Below, one piece after another: positions 50,905 through 63,326 of a stretch of 64,000 nucleotides of DNA. The stretch's first letter is position 1; the number at the start of each line of letters is the position of its first letter. The position numbers and the translations under genes are program-made. This stretch comes from Pomacea canaliculata (Eukaryota; Mollusca; Gastropoda; Architaenioglossa; Ampullariidae), in NCBI RefSeq assembly GCF_003073045.1, contig NC_037591.1, forward strand, positions 25,763,319-25,827,318. The letters run 5' to 3'. Under the pieces are notes generated by a model. That model saw only the letters and a program-made list of their open reading frames with translations, ran no database searches and was not told the DNA's origin.

Positions 50905-51175
50905 TACTTAGAAAGACCACTGGTTAGAGCGATGGCGTCCGAACTGAGAGTCAATCTGGTTCGATACTCGAGTAGCCAAGCAAACATCCCCCAGTCGACC
51001 CACGACCCAGCTGGCGTGAATGAGTACATGACAATGGTCAGTTGGAGAAGATGAGTCAGCGAGGGAGAGGAGATGGGTACTGCCCCCAAGTACAGCTGGC
51101 CCCGAGAAAAGTGAGGTCTTTAACCTCATCCGGACCAACGACCTGAAAAGATTAATGGACGACCTTTACCTTACT
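50905..51175 (+). mobile_element. tRNA-derived SINE upstream of P450-7
   Basis: The head resembles a tRNA: GGTTAGAGCGATGG at about 50921 (A-box-like) and GGTTCGATACTCG at about 50957 (B box), with tRNA-like spacing. A GC-rich body with gtgaatgagtacatgacaa and gggtactgccccc follows, and the 3' end is gacctttaccttactt. This head-plus-body plan is that of animal tRNA-SINEs with a conserved core. It ends about 170 nt before the P450-7 TATA box. Confidence 0.75.
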
Positions 51176-51343
51176 TATTCCATTCCTTGGAACATTTCTG
51201 TCGTGTGTTCCGGTTTCATGTTTACTTCGAACTTTTTGTTTACAAGACCTGTACTCTAGAAATTAGGTTAGCTGATACACATATAATGAGCCTGTATAGT
51301 TTTCGCACAACACAGAACGATATACAGTTCAGTTAGACGTAAC

Positions 51344-51350
51344 TATATAC
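51344..51350 (+). promoter_or_regulatory. Weak TATA-like box of P450-7
   Basis: TATATAC lies 72 nt before the ATG, the expected position. The upstream element of genes 1, 3, 4 and 5 is absent, although the coding body is closest to P450-1. Confidence 0.4.
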
Positions 51351-51415
51351 TATTAAGGTCCTTGTTTGGTGGTTTTTTGAAGACCAATTTTACCGGCAGA
51401 ACAAGCAGTACTACT

Positions 51416-54400
51416 ATGGCTTTAACAGACCAGATCGGTTGCTTGCTAGGGTCGGCTTTGCCTTGGCTTCTTGCGGTGACAGGGGTACTTTTGTATCTAC
51501 TCCACAAGATCTTCGTCCTTCCAAAAAAGACTGTACCTCCAGGGCCATCAGGTGTCAGGCTGTTGTTTGACATACTGAAAGCGGTCAAAGGAGGAACTCT
51601 GCATTTACTGGGTGAGAAGTGGGCCAGACAGTATGGCGAGATCGTCATGTGCAGGACCATCATCGGCAACTTTTGTTTCCTCAACTCGGCGAGACTTGTC
51701 AGACAGGTGTTTACCGACAAGGAGATAGAGCTCGTCACCAATGACCGACCCAAAACGTTCACGGCCACCTGTGTAATGTACAATTCTAAGGATGTCTCTT
51801 TTAGTGACACAGTCACCAATCCAAACTGGCTGAAGATGAGAAAGCTCTTGCATTCTACTATCAAGGTGAGAGATTTCTAAAACAGTTCCATGTTCAATGC
51901 CTAAGCGACACTGAAGATTGATAGATATTTAAAAATAATAATTTCAACTTTAACAGAGAGTTGTTATTATAAGGAAAGTACCTTTCTGTCCATGTATCCA
52001 TCATTAAATCAAAAGCATTAGTTTTAAGACAAAAAAAAAGTTAAATATCTATTACAACTGACAGCTTTTGACAAAATTGCTGTACTTCTTTGATTCTTTT
52101 TTGTCGTCAGCATTTTCTTTCTTCTTGCAAAGACTATTTGGAAAGAAATGAGAAATTTTAATTTAACGGTTTTAATAATGTACAATTCAAGATTATCATC
52201 TTCAAATATGATCCCTGCGAACGCATTTACTGTCTCTGCCATTGCTGGTAGCAGAGCTGGAATTTGCCAACCATGAGGGTGTTAACAGTCTTCTATGAAT
52301 GTTGTTTACTGCGCTGAAGTGGCGGCATTTATAACTTGTTTTTAATCTTGAATGAAAAGAAGAAATCACAAGTCTGAGTTATGGTTGGTGTGGCGGACTG
52401 GAATATTTGTTACAAAACAATTTCTCTCCGAGCCGGTGATTCGGGCAAGGCACTGCAGAGTCTTACAAAAACATATGTCTTAGCACTGTGAAGTCTAGAA
52501 TGTAGCTAAAACGGTCCTGTCATTTTCTTGAGATTTTATTCTTTAAATTGTGTGCTGTACTCCTTACCTTTGTTCACCAATAATTAGAATCAATCAATGG
52601 TTTCTTTTAAAATATTATTGTGTTTTCTTTATATTTAGTTCTACGGAAGCGGCGTGGAAAAGTTTGAAAACGTTATGCAGACAGAGTTATGCCGCTTAAC
52701 GAAGATGCTGGAAACGAAATTAAAAACAAATGGAGGAATGCATCATGGGCAGTTGGAAGAATATTGTGAAGTAGAGCTGGAAAAAATGATTTCTACTTCC
52801 ATTCAGCGTGCCTTAGCTATTCTGGTATGTCATATTCTGGATATCTTTAATCAGATAATTGTTTTCAGATCATATGTTTATATACATCCATGTATAAGAT
52901 AATTTACCCTTCGATAAACCTACGCTTCAGTCGTTTTTTTCCGTCCAACAGATCACGGGAGAAGAACAAAACCCAGACTCGAAAGTGCCACAACTGATTG
53001 GAGATTTCTCGTTGTGCGTACAGAGAGTCCTGTCGCCCACTATTGAGTCCGTTTTGCTTACCTTACCATTTTTGCGGTTTTTCCCTGGAACCTACTACAA
53101 GGAGCTGTGTGAAAACACACTCAAGTGCCGGGACATGCTCATTGAAGAAGTCGTCACCAAAGGAAAGGTTATTCTAGAACTTTTTTCTTGTTATTGTCGC
53201 AATATTCTAAAGTGTATTTCAGGTAAGTTTGATAAAACATTTAGGGTCAACATAAAATAGTCCATCATGTCCTTCACAGACTATATATTTCATTTCCTTT
53301 CCGTGAAAATGTCAACTCATATCTTTTATCTCAGAATTCTAAAACCTTATTTTATAGTATGATTACCTCATTATTGTGACACCATCTACTATTTATTAGT
53401 AATACTAATCATGAATATCATCGAAAAAGACTAGTGTACAGCCAAAACCTCGCTTTAAAGATCTGTTAAAATAGTTTTGTGAGTTTAATGTGACTGTATT
53501 TCTTTAACTAATACCTACGTTTTTAACTTACTAAGTTACTAATCTATAATATTTCCGTGGGGATGATGTGAAGGCAAAGCACGTGCCTGGTGAACCGAAG
53601 GGAATGATTGGTTCGCTGCTGGAAGCACAGATGAGCAACGACTGGCTTAAAGACGACCACATCCGGACTTTGATTCTAAACATTATTGCCGCTGGTATGA
53701 TTACACAAAAAATTATTTCTATTTTTAAAAGTTATTGACTTGTGTTCTCGTCTAGTCCTGTCGTCAACCTGTCCTTTCTGTGGACTACATCAAGGATAAT
53801 AATTATGTAGTAGCCTTTGAGTACTTTGAAAATATTTCCTGACTTTAATGTAAAATCGAAAGCTGTGTATTGAAATTGGTAAATGCTTGTACCTTCTTAC
53901 ACGTGACTTTTTCTTTTAGACTTAAATTACCTAATATAATACAATGTTACAATATTACTCCCAGTGAATAAGTTATGTTTATCGTGGAGCGGTACATGCA
54001 AAACAAAAAAGTAGAACCTAAACTGGTTTATGAAAAAATAAGTAATATCTATGTCACCAGCAAGCCTATTTGACTTTTCTCATATAGACAGTAAAGAAAA
54101 TCTTCAGCATAAAAAGTATAAGCAATCATTTCCTCGTTGAAAATACTGCTGTGTACAACCGAGAAGTATTATTTATTAGAGAAAAGACAGCTAGGGCTCG
54201 AGGTGACAGCGCTTAATGGTCGGTTCAATTTTTGTGTGATGCAGTGCACTTTGCTGTTGACTATCCGAGGATTGTTATCACTTCATAAAGGGTTGTGGAT
54301 GCTAAATCAGCGAGAAAGAGCAGATAGACACTACCCTCAAAATAGCTTACCTGTAGATAAGTTCCGATTCATGGCAGTCACCAACAAGGACTGATTTACC

Positions 54401-56816
54401 CTTTTTTTAAAACTCTTAATGTTTAGAACAAAAAAACAAGATTATACGTTTACAAAGGAACAGCATGAAGTGGGTTTTCTGCACAAATTCTACTGGGAAA
54501 AATCAAAATTGAACAACTACAAATATACATTTGATAAATTTATATACTAAAGGAAACCTAATAATTTTTAATGTGCTACAACATCAACTGGAAAAAAGAA
54601 AATAAGAATTAATTTTAACATTATTATTACAGAAAACGTCTTTGCTGACTTATTCATCTACTATATGATATACTACAATTAGATATTTGATTGATATATG
54701 CTTTACATACATTTTATATACTTAATACATAGTTCAAGTATGTTATACTATTCTTTAATGTGCGTTCTTGTTTGTTATCCTATTTCTTCTAAATGCCTCG
54801 AATTGATTATAAATAAATGTTTCGCCTTTTTTATTCTGAAAATAACTGCCACATCGGAAATTCATCAATAAAAATTATGGAAATAGACTGAAACTATTCA
54901 GTCTTCTTCCATGTAAGAAAATGAAGTAAGGAGCCACTTTGGTTCATTCCTCACTAACATAAACAAATTAATCAAATCCACCTCTGAAGCAACTTTGAGT
55001 TTATTGTAATTTTCAGCGTTCATTACTTCCAACGAGTTGCTGAAGTCGATTTTCCTGTACATGGTGCACTATCCTCAAGTCATGAAGAAGATTCAGCAAG
55101 AGATAGACAGCACCGTGGAACACAGAGCACCATCCCTTGACGACAGAAGAAGCTGCCCTTTCACGGAGGCAGCCATCTTGGAAGTGATCAGAATCACTTC
55201 TAACGTCCCTTTGGGTGTGTGGCACGAGACAAGAGAGGACATTGTTACTGATGGTTACTGCATTCCCAGGGGAACTGTGGTGAGATGACAGGGCTGCTGA
55301 CAGACAAGAAATAAAAAAAAGATTACTTTTAAACGATTGTTATTCTAAATACATTAATGACTCGTTGGTTTAATGAGCAAGCCTGTGAGCTAGAAAAGAT
55401 GTAAATCTAAAAATTAGTATGTTCTAGCGGTAAAAGGTTTTTTTCTGAATGAGCCTGTCAAGAACATTTAGACCATCATACATATTCAGCCCATAACTTA
55501 TTAACTCCTCCGGTCTTCCTGAATGAAGCTGTCAGGAATATTTAGAAACGACTTAGAACATAAACTCGTTGAACCATGTGACCGAGACTGTAATCTATGT
55601 CTAGGCAAGGACGTGTATTGATAGACTGATGTCTGTACGCCGAGACTCACTCTTGGCCTCTTGCAAAGTGATCCCCTGTCAGTCTCGGCGAGCCGTAACA
55701 AAGAATGTGAATAAACCGGAAACTATGTCGTTTAATGCCTCGTTTTAGTAGTTAATCTGAAATGTGAATAAACCGGAAGCTTACTGGTATAGAGCCTCGT
55801 TCTAGCAGGTAAGTGAAAATCGTCTGCCAGCTGTCCAGGGGATATAAGTTCGTGCTCTAGGTTTAAAGACTCAACCTTTATCAAAATCAACAGACTTTTT
55901 CTACGTGGCATTATTTTGTTCGATACGCGTTACAGTATCTATTGCATCTTTCTCACACTCAACTGAACTTTCCACAGCTGTTTTGACTAGATTGTAAGTA
56001 GTTTTAAGAGTTGGTATTAATTACCGTTCGACATGGCGTTCAGATTTTAAAACTACCTGCCTTGACTCAGTTATGTTAGTCATGCAAAAATAAATCCATG
56101 GGTATTTCTATGATGTATTTCTAAATAGAGTATAGTTCTCTTGAGTGGTAGAATTTTTGACTTCATATAACTATTTCAGTCTAAATAAAAATCAATCTTG
56201 TTTTCTACATTATACAGCTGCTTGATGTTATCTATTATCATTATCTATTTCATATTTCTCACACTCTTTAACTGAACTGTCCACAGCTGTTTGAGAACAT
56301 TTGGTGGATGAATCGGGACCCAGCAGCATTTGAGAACCCTGAGGTATTTCGTCCTGAGCGTTTCCTAGACGACGAGGGTCAGTTGCTGCCCCCTACTCAC
56401 CCTACACGATGGAGGTAGCGTGCTTCTGTGTAGTCTCGAGTCATAAACGTATTGCTTTCCATATTTTAGTACTAAAAATGACTCCGGAAGTACATATCAC
56501 ACACTAGTGGTACAAAGATGTTTATTATTTTACGTACATCATCAAATATTTTCGTAAACTTGATTTTATTTATTTATTTTTGTTCAGATTTCTTCCCTTT
56601 GGCATTGGAAAGCGCAGCTGTCCTGGGGAGAGTTTCGCGCGCTCGCGGGCCTTCCTCTACGTCACAACGCTCTTACAGCAGTTCGAGTTCCTCCCGCCTG
56701 TCAACCATGACTTGCTTCCTCTCAGACTAGATTCGTGGGCAGAAGGCATTGTCCTGGAGCTCAAACCATGCCCCGTGGCGATAAAGAGGAGATCACAGCA
56801 ACCAGAGACTAGCTAG
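51416..56816 (+). CDS. P450-7, cytochrome P450, clan 2 (CYP2-like), 7 exons, 530 aa
   Basis: Exons are 51416-51865, 52639-52824, 52952-53167, 53574-53694, 55017-55279, 56287-56414 and 56588-56816. The frame is open to 51362, but the ATG at 51416 (M-A-L-T-D) aligns with P450-8 and lies below the TATA-like box. The order is anchor, PPGPSG, helix C W-L-K-M-R, helix I A324-A-F-I-T328, ExxR E380-R383, FRPERF and heme Cys466 in PFGIGKRSC. Introns 1-4 match those of P450-1 over long stretches. Intron 5 is about 1 kb, against about 280 nt in P450-1. It contains an unassigned repeat (55604-55850) and a second, truncated copy of the exon 6 acceptor (55950-55984). The C-terminus extends to Q-Q-P-E-T-S. 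Confidence 0.92.
55604..55850. repeat. Interspersed repeat, family unassigned, copy in intron 5 of P450-7
   Basis: It shares gcctcttgcaaag, a tcggcgagcc run and gaataaac(c/t)ggaa with 63375-63560. An internal direct repeat (aatgtgaataaaccggaa, twice) is present in this copy. The AATAAA and lack of a coding frame would suit a SINE or an LTR-derived piece; I cannot decide. Confidence 0.5.
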
Positions 56817-58690
56817 CTATCATCATAAAGCAAAATCTGGAATGATCCCTACATTTTATCTTGCGGTCACTGATATTTTGTGTTCGAGGCTAAATTTCCA
56901 AATTTTCCCGAGACTGTTTGGGTCAATGATCTATGCTTTATTTTTTTTGTATTTTTTCGGTTTCTGTTTTTTCTATGAAGAGAAGTTGCTTAGCTGACTA
57001 TAAAACTCAAGATTATTAGTATATACGCTTTGCAAAGGGTAATATTTTCAGATATTCTGGAAGGAGTGTGGAAAAGTTTTGCTTCAGAATGTTAATATAT
57101 ATTATTCAAGATCAACGCCATTCCCCTTATTATTTTCTTTACTATTTGTATTATGCTTGTTTGTCATGTTCATATACATGTTAGAAAAAGCAGATAAATT
57201 TATTAATATTATTTTATTGCTTTTATTTAATGAATAGACTAGCTTCTTTATAGTGGAAGTCTACTGTATTCCTTTTTTCTCTTTATTTAACTCTACAATC
57301 GGCTCGTTACCATCATTACGACTATTGAGAGTATAGTATACATAAATTCCTTAAGTGGGTTAAGCTTGTTATATTTATCTGCCTGCTGATATGTGTGCTG
57401 TCCTCTGTGGTAGCCTGTAGCTTCACACGCCCACTTTGGCCTTTAAGCATGCACAGAGTAAACACAGATATGTTTTTTCAGACGCGCAGATGTTCAAAAC
57501 TTAACGACTATTATTTACACACGTACAGGCAGTCTCTCAAACAGATCTGTTAATTTTTTGCATGAGGTGTAATTTTGTTTTCCGCTATACATCACTGGTC
57601 TTAGAAGATAGAGAACCCCAGCGATATCTTTTTATCACCGAGAAAAAGTTTCTGCGAAACCTCTTTACACGATTTACATCCAGAAGCCTTCTTCAGAGAC
57701 AGCTTTTGTAATCTGATTTGTCTGAGCATTTCCGGTTTTCTGAAATGTCCTTTGTCCTTCACGAGAAAACAAATTACTCCTTGAGAGCAAGATAAGGCAT
57801 CAAGTACATCATCTCATGCGAAGATCACTGCGCATAATGACCCCGGCAACAAAGATAAGCCAGTCAACAAGATGTTAAAACGCACATGCCTTGTTCTTAG
57901 TGAAAGGAAAATAAATCAACATCGTTGTTGTCGTTTTGTTGTTGCTGTTCCCTGACCTTTTTCACACACACACATTATGTATTAACACATCAAATTCTTA
58001 GAAGTACAGATGCACGTATTAAAGTAACTCGCTCTCATTTTCACATGCAGACATAATGCATTATCCTCAACAGTCTGAGACCACTGCAAGTGGACGTTTG
58101 CATCTAAGGCAGGTTTTGCAAAAAGTGTATCCTCTATCACATTTAAATCGAATATCGCATATGTACATGCTTTGTGGGAAAAAATTAACTTAATTTGCTT
58201 TCTGAAAGCTCAGCGCGTAATAATCTTCAAAGTGTTGATGAGAAAGAATAGAGCGTGAGTTTGATACGATTATTTGAAATGAATTATTGGCAAATACTGT
58301 TTCTCTAGAACGTTTGTTACCAAGCACTTCAAATTTTGCTCTCAATTAAAGCAGTAGTTTGTTCTGTTTGGGAGTTGTTGTTTTTTTTGTTTTGTTTTTT
58401 TTATTAACAGTGCACATTTTTCAAAGTTATCTCTTTGACAAATGTTCTTTTTGGTGCATAGTTGCTAGTGATCCAGCAATTGAATTTCTACATTAAAAAT
58501 ATTGAAATCATTTTGTACACAGTATTATTAACACAAATTACGCAAATGTTTGACGCCAGAGCTGACACAATATTAAGGAGGAGGATATTAAGGAGGAGGA
58601 TAAGCTGTCAGCCCCCCCCCCACCCCAAAATTTTTCAAAAATAGTGTTTTTAAAAGGGATATACTTATAAATGATTCATAAAGGACACTC
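56817..58690. other. 3' flank of P450-7 and spacer
   Basis: The first 65 nt match the 3' flanks of P450-2 and P450-8. The part at 57715-57900 resembles the spacer block at 16180-16340 (ctgaaatgtcc...atgagaaa-like). No gene was found. A run of C at about 58613-58625 follows a doubled taaggaggagga phrase. Confidence 0.45.
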
Positions 58691-59462
58691 CTCTTCTGCA
58701 AATGAAATATTCATAACAGACTCTAGATCCGCGAGAAGGAATGCACCTCCTGTGCTGCTGTTATACTGACAGACAGCAAGGACCATACATCAGCCGGAAG
58801 TATCTTCCACAATAATTACCTATAAAGTCCATGAACTTCATGACCATGTCATTACAGTGCACGTTGTAGACAGGATAAAGGCTGTAATAGACTACCCACA
58901 CGCACCTGATTAACCCTTGGTCCGCCCTCCAGCCCCCAAGTTTCGCAAGAAGCCAACGATGAGGCATATAACTATGCTCGGAATAGGTTTACCACCCGTA
59001 TTCTCTGCTCGTCTGTACCCTGCTCACTGTATCGCGATCCAAGCTCACTCTTACTTCAGGGTAGCAGGTCTGGGTCGTTACTCATATATTATAAAGATAC
59101 GAGGCGATAACAAACTCTCTTTTCACCTGTCTCACCTCTGAGGTTTTGGAGGATTTTTTTTTCTTTCGAGAGTTCTATTTCGAGCTCGGGTGCGACATGA
59201 TGGAAGGAACGGTAAACAAATAAAGCTAGATTCACTGCTTTACTTGCCGCGAGATTTATCTCAAAATCTGGCAGTCAACATTCTAAATTAGCATACATTT
59301 TGAATTTTCTCACAACCTCTTGCTTACTTCACTAATAATTTAGAAAATAGTGCTAGCTCCGTTTACTCACTCTTAGCAGGGGTATCCGCAAGTTTTATAA
59401 CGTCCACCCCACCACCCGTGACAGAATGATAAATGGCGCCATTAAACGAAACTGGGTACCGC
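58691..59462. other. Upstream region of P450-8, no recognised gene
   Basis: The part at 58690-59110 is GC-richer than its surroundings and open in short frames on both strands, without a recognisable domain. It may be an old transposon piece. No conserved promoter element of the gene 1/3/4/5 type is visible. Confidence 0.4.
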
Positions 59463-59469
59463 TATATAT
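59463..59469 (+). promoter_or_regulatory. TATA-like box of P450-8
   Basis: TATATAT lies 74 nt before the ATG, at the position conserved in the array. Confidence 0.45.
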
Positions 59470-59536
59470 TTTCCTGATCGTTGCCTAATGTCCCTTTCTA
59501 AAGACTACTTTCACAGGCAAGACAAGCACTACAAAT

Positions 59537-62500
59537 ATGGCTCTAACATATCAGCTCACATCTTTGCTTTGGCAAAAATTGCCTTGGATTCTCACAGTAA
59601 CAGGATTATTTTTCTATCTTCACACACTCTTTGCCTCTCGAAAAAAGCCGCCTGTACCTCCGGGTCCATCAAGTCTTAGGATTTTCTTCGACATTTTGAA
59701 AGCGGTGAAAGGAGGGACTCTACATTTACTGGGGGAGAAGTGGGCCAGACAGTATGGAGACATCGTCATGTGCAGGACCATCATCGGCAACTTTTGTTTC
59801 CTCAACTCGGCGAGACTTGTCAGACAGGTGTTTACCAACAAGGAGATAGAGCTTGTCTCCAACGACCGACCCAAAATGTTCACGGCCGCTCAAGTGATGT
59901 ACAATTTTAATGATGTGTCTTTCAGTGACCAAGTCAATAATATCTACTGGCTCAAAATGAGAAAGCTCTTGCATTCCACTGTAATGGTGAGCGCTTTAAA
60001 TTTATGTATTAGATAAGTAAATAAACTTCCAATTTTCAATGACCTGGACGATCATGAGATAATACCAAGAACAGCTTCAACTTTAAAATAAAAAGTAATT
60101 CCTGTGTGGATAACACCTGTGTATCCATTGTTGTATCGCATGTACAAACTGCTTCAGGTTTGTTTTTTCTTTCACTCTTCAAGGACCTATATTTATTACA
60201 GTGATGTAGCATGTCATTCGTGACCTTTTTAAACATCGTTGTTCTATATAAAGAAACGATTGTAAATTAATCCTCGTGATTCAGCATTTTCGGTAAACCT
60301 GTTACGTTTTTTCATTAATATTGAGAATCTCTGAATGATATTTTTTAACATATTCACAGTATTTTCGTGTATATTTAGTTCTATGGAAGCGGCGTGGAAA
60401 AGTTTGAAAAAGTTATGCAGACAGAGTTATGCCGCTTAACGGAGACATTGCAGACGACAATAAAAACTAATGGAGAAACGCATCTTGGACAATTAGGAGG
60501 ATATTGTGAAGTAGAGCTGGAGCAACTGATTTCCACTTCCATCCAGCGCGCCTTAGCTATTCTGGTATGTAAAATATGAGTACATCTTAAAGAAGTGCCT
60601 GAAAAATACTTTGTCACTGTCCTGTTTTAATATTTCTTGATATAGACGAGCGAATTTAGCAATAAAAAGTCATGTCACACCACACGTGTATATACACAAT
60701 GACATATTATTCTAAATGATATTCCATTTAGTTTTTCCGTCCAACAGATCACAGGAGAAGAGCAAAGCCCAGATTCTAAAGTTCCACAAATGATTGGAGA
60801 TTTTGCAGTTTGTGCACAGAAAATCCTGACACCGACTGTTGATTCTATTCTGTCCATTTTCCCATTCCTGCGGTTTCTCCCTGTAACCTACTACAAGGAG
60901 CTGTTTGGAAACACCCTCAAGTGCCGGGACATGCTCATGGAAGAAGTCTTCACCAAAGGAAAGGTTAATCTTATACTTCTGTTTCCTTCTACTCTCGCCA
61001 ACCTTATGACAACGAGCATTATAAATAGGTTGTATACAAATATTTCAGGTCGCTATAAAAATATGCTCCCGTGCTCTCCATAAATGTATGCATTAAATTT
61101 TGTTTACGTCGTAGACATGAAGAAAGCTACTAAGCTAGTAACAAATCTCTAAAACATTAACTTATAATTGCAGTATTCTGATTTAATCAGTAACTTTCAC
61201 TGTAATATTTATAATAACATCGAATTAATTTACAACAACAAAATCGGCTGTAACGTTCTACCGGGCATTCTCTCTAACTACTGTCTAAACTCTGGAGGAT
61301 GAGGGTGTTATGATGGTTGTTGTGAAGGCAAAGCACGTGCCTGGTGAGCCGAAGGGAATGGTTGGCTCGCTGCTCGAAGCACAGATGAAAAACAGCAACG
61401 ACTGGCTTACAGACGACCATATACGGGCAATGCTTCTAGACATTATTGCCGCTGGTATGATTACTACATCTGTTCTTGTTTGTCTGTTTAGCTGCATGCC
61501 GCCTGTCCTTTTCATTAACTATATTGAGGAAATATTATCGTCTTTGGAGAGCTTGGAGAATATTTCCTAAATATCACAGTTGAGATTACGAAAGCTAATC
61601 AAGTTGCTTTTTCTTTTCAAAGAAAATGATGTGAAGCATTTAAATTTTATTTTAAAAAATCCTGAATGTTAATATAGACTTAATATTGTTAAAGTCAGTC
61701 ATTCACACTTTTCAGCGTTCGTTACTTCCACCGAGTTGCTCAAGTCGTTTTTCCTGTACATGGCTCACTATCCTCAAGTCATGAAGAAGATTCAACAAGA
61801 AATAGACAGCACCCTGGGACACAGATCCCCATCACTTGACGACAGAAGAAGCTTCCCTTTCATGGAAGCAGCCATTTTGGAAGTGATCAGAAGCACTTCC
61901 AACGTCCCCTTAGGTGTGTGGCACGAGACAAGAGAGGACATTCTTACTGATGGATTCTGCATTCCCAGAGGCACCGTGGTGAGAAAACAGAACTGTCCGT
62001 AGACAAGCATACAAAGAAAGATTTCTTAAGTGATTGGAAATACACACGTGTTGACGACTCGTGGTTTTATGAGTGTGTTTACAAACAAGAAAAGATACAA
62101 ATCTGGAGCCAAAGAATAGCTGAGCTACCACGCGACCTAGAGTGTAATGTAATATATGTAGAGGCCATAATTCATTTAAAAGCAGGTCATGCGATAACCT
62201 TTTTTAACCTGGCACCCCGCCTGAGGTGAATTCACCTTCCCTATGCATTTCACAACACACTGGGGTCATTGACTCGACCGGCCTGCCTGTAAGTGGTTTG
62301 CAGAGTCGATGTGAATTTCCGTCTGGACGTTTAGCGTCCGGGATTAATTCTAAGACAAAATGACTAAGTCGTTGCAGAATATATCTAACTACTTTTATAT
62401 TATACACTTATTCGATTAAATACAGTTATCGAGCGATATCTCATTTTAGTTCGTTGGATATGTTGAAGCTTTACGCTAGCTGCTGCACATTTCTCACACG

Positions 62501-63326
62501 CTGAACTGAACTTTCCACAGCTGTTTGAAAACATTTGGTGGATGAATAAGGACCAAACAGCATGGGAGGACCCCGAGGTTTTTCGTCCAGAACGTTTCCT
62601 TGACGACGAGGGTCAGCTGTTGCCCGCTACTCATCCCATGAGATGGAGGTAGTGCGATAGCGTCTAGTAAAGTTCTAATGGACTAAATATCACAATACAA
62701 CTAATTATTTTCTAGGCCATAAAAGTCTTTAGTTAGATAAGAGTTCTCGGATCAAACGATCTCAACCCCTGTTATAGACAATCCTGCTGGTACCCGTGTG
62801 ATAAAATGACAACTGAATGTCTGTCACAAGTACTAGAACAAAAGCGTCGACAAAACTAGAACAAATTTATACAACTATATTCTGTGGAGTATATTCTTTA
62901 ACAATCAGTAGTAAATTATCTTTTCTGTTAGTAGGTGAAAACTTAAAGAATTGGAGAACCGATGAGAGTGAACCAGCCAGTGAACTCTCATTCACAATAT
63001 TCACACACCATTATTAAAATTTATATATTTTATCGATACTATCCGTAAAGTACTCGATAATCGAAAAATTTGATATTTTATTCAGATTTCTTCCCTTTGG
63101 GATTGGAAAGCGCAGCTGTCCGGGGGAGAACTTCGCGCGCTCGCGGGCCTTCCTCTACGTCACAACGCTCTTACAGAAATTCGACTTCCTCCCGCCTGTC
63201 AACCACGACTTGCTTCCCCTCACACAAGATTCGTGGACAGAGGGTCTCGCCTTGCAACTCAAACCATGCCAAGTGGCGATAAAGAGGAGGTCACAACATC
63301 CACAAACGGGCGAGCTGTCGGCCTAA
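59537..63326 (+). CDS. P450-8, cytochrome P450, clan 2 (CYP2-like), 7 exons, 536 aa
   Basis: Exons are 59537-59986, 60379-60564, 60748-60963, 61328-61454, 61716-61978, 62521-62648 and 63086-63326. It is the longest product of the array. The anchor precedes a slightly different hinge (P-P-V-P-P-G-P-S-S). Helix C is W-L-K-M-R, helix I A326-A-F-V-T330, ExxR E382-R385, heme Cys468 in PFGIGKRSC. The tail ends Q-T-G-E-L-S-A. Exon 1 shares D-Q-V-N-N and H-S-T-V-M with P450-2 only, and intron 5 carries the same block as in P450-2. It is therefore the partner of P450-2 in the duplicated 1-2 / 7-8 pairs. Confidence 0.92.
62160..62350. repeat. Intron 5 block shared by P450-8 and P450-2
   Basis: It is the counterpart of 13795-13965, with the same order of phrases and few differences. 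Confidence 0.6.

Noticed and set aside
50920-50975. tRNA gene
   Set aside because: The A and B boxes are there, but the acceptor stem does not pair and a SINE body follows; called as a SINE.
54137-54394. 85-codon open frame in intron 4 of P450-7
   Set aside because: No domain, no start context, and the matching intron of P450-1 does not keep it.
58761-59141. Short frames on both strands before P450-8
   Set aside because: No motif, no splice partner, and neither frame dominates; left as an unassigned GC-richer stretch.
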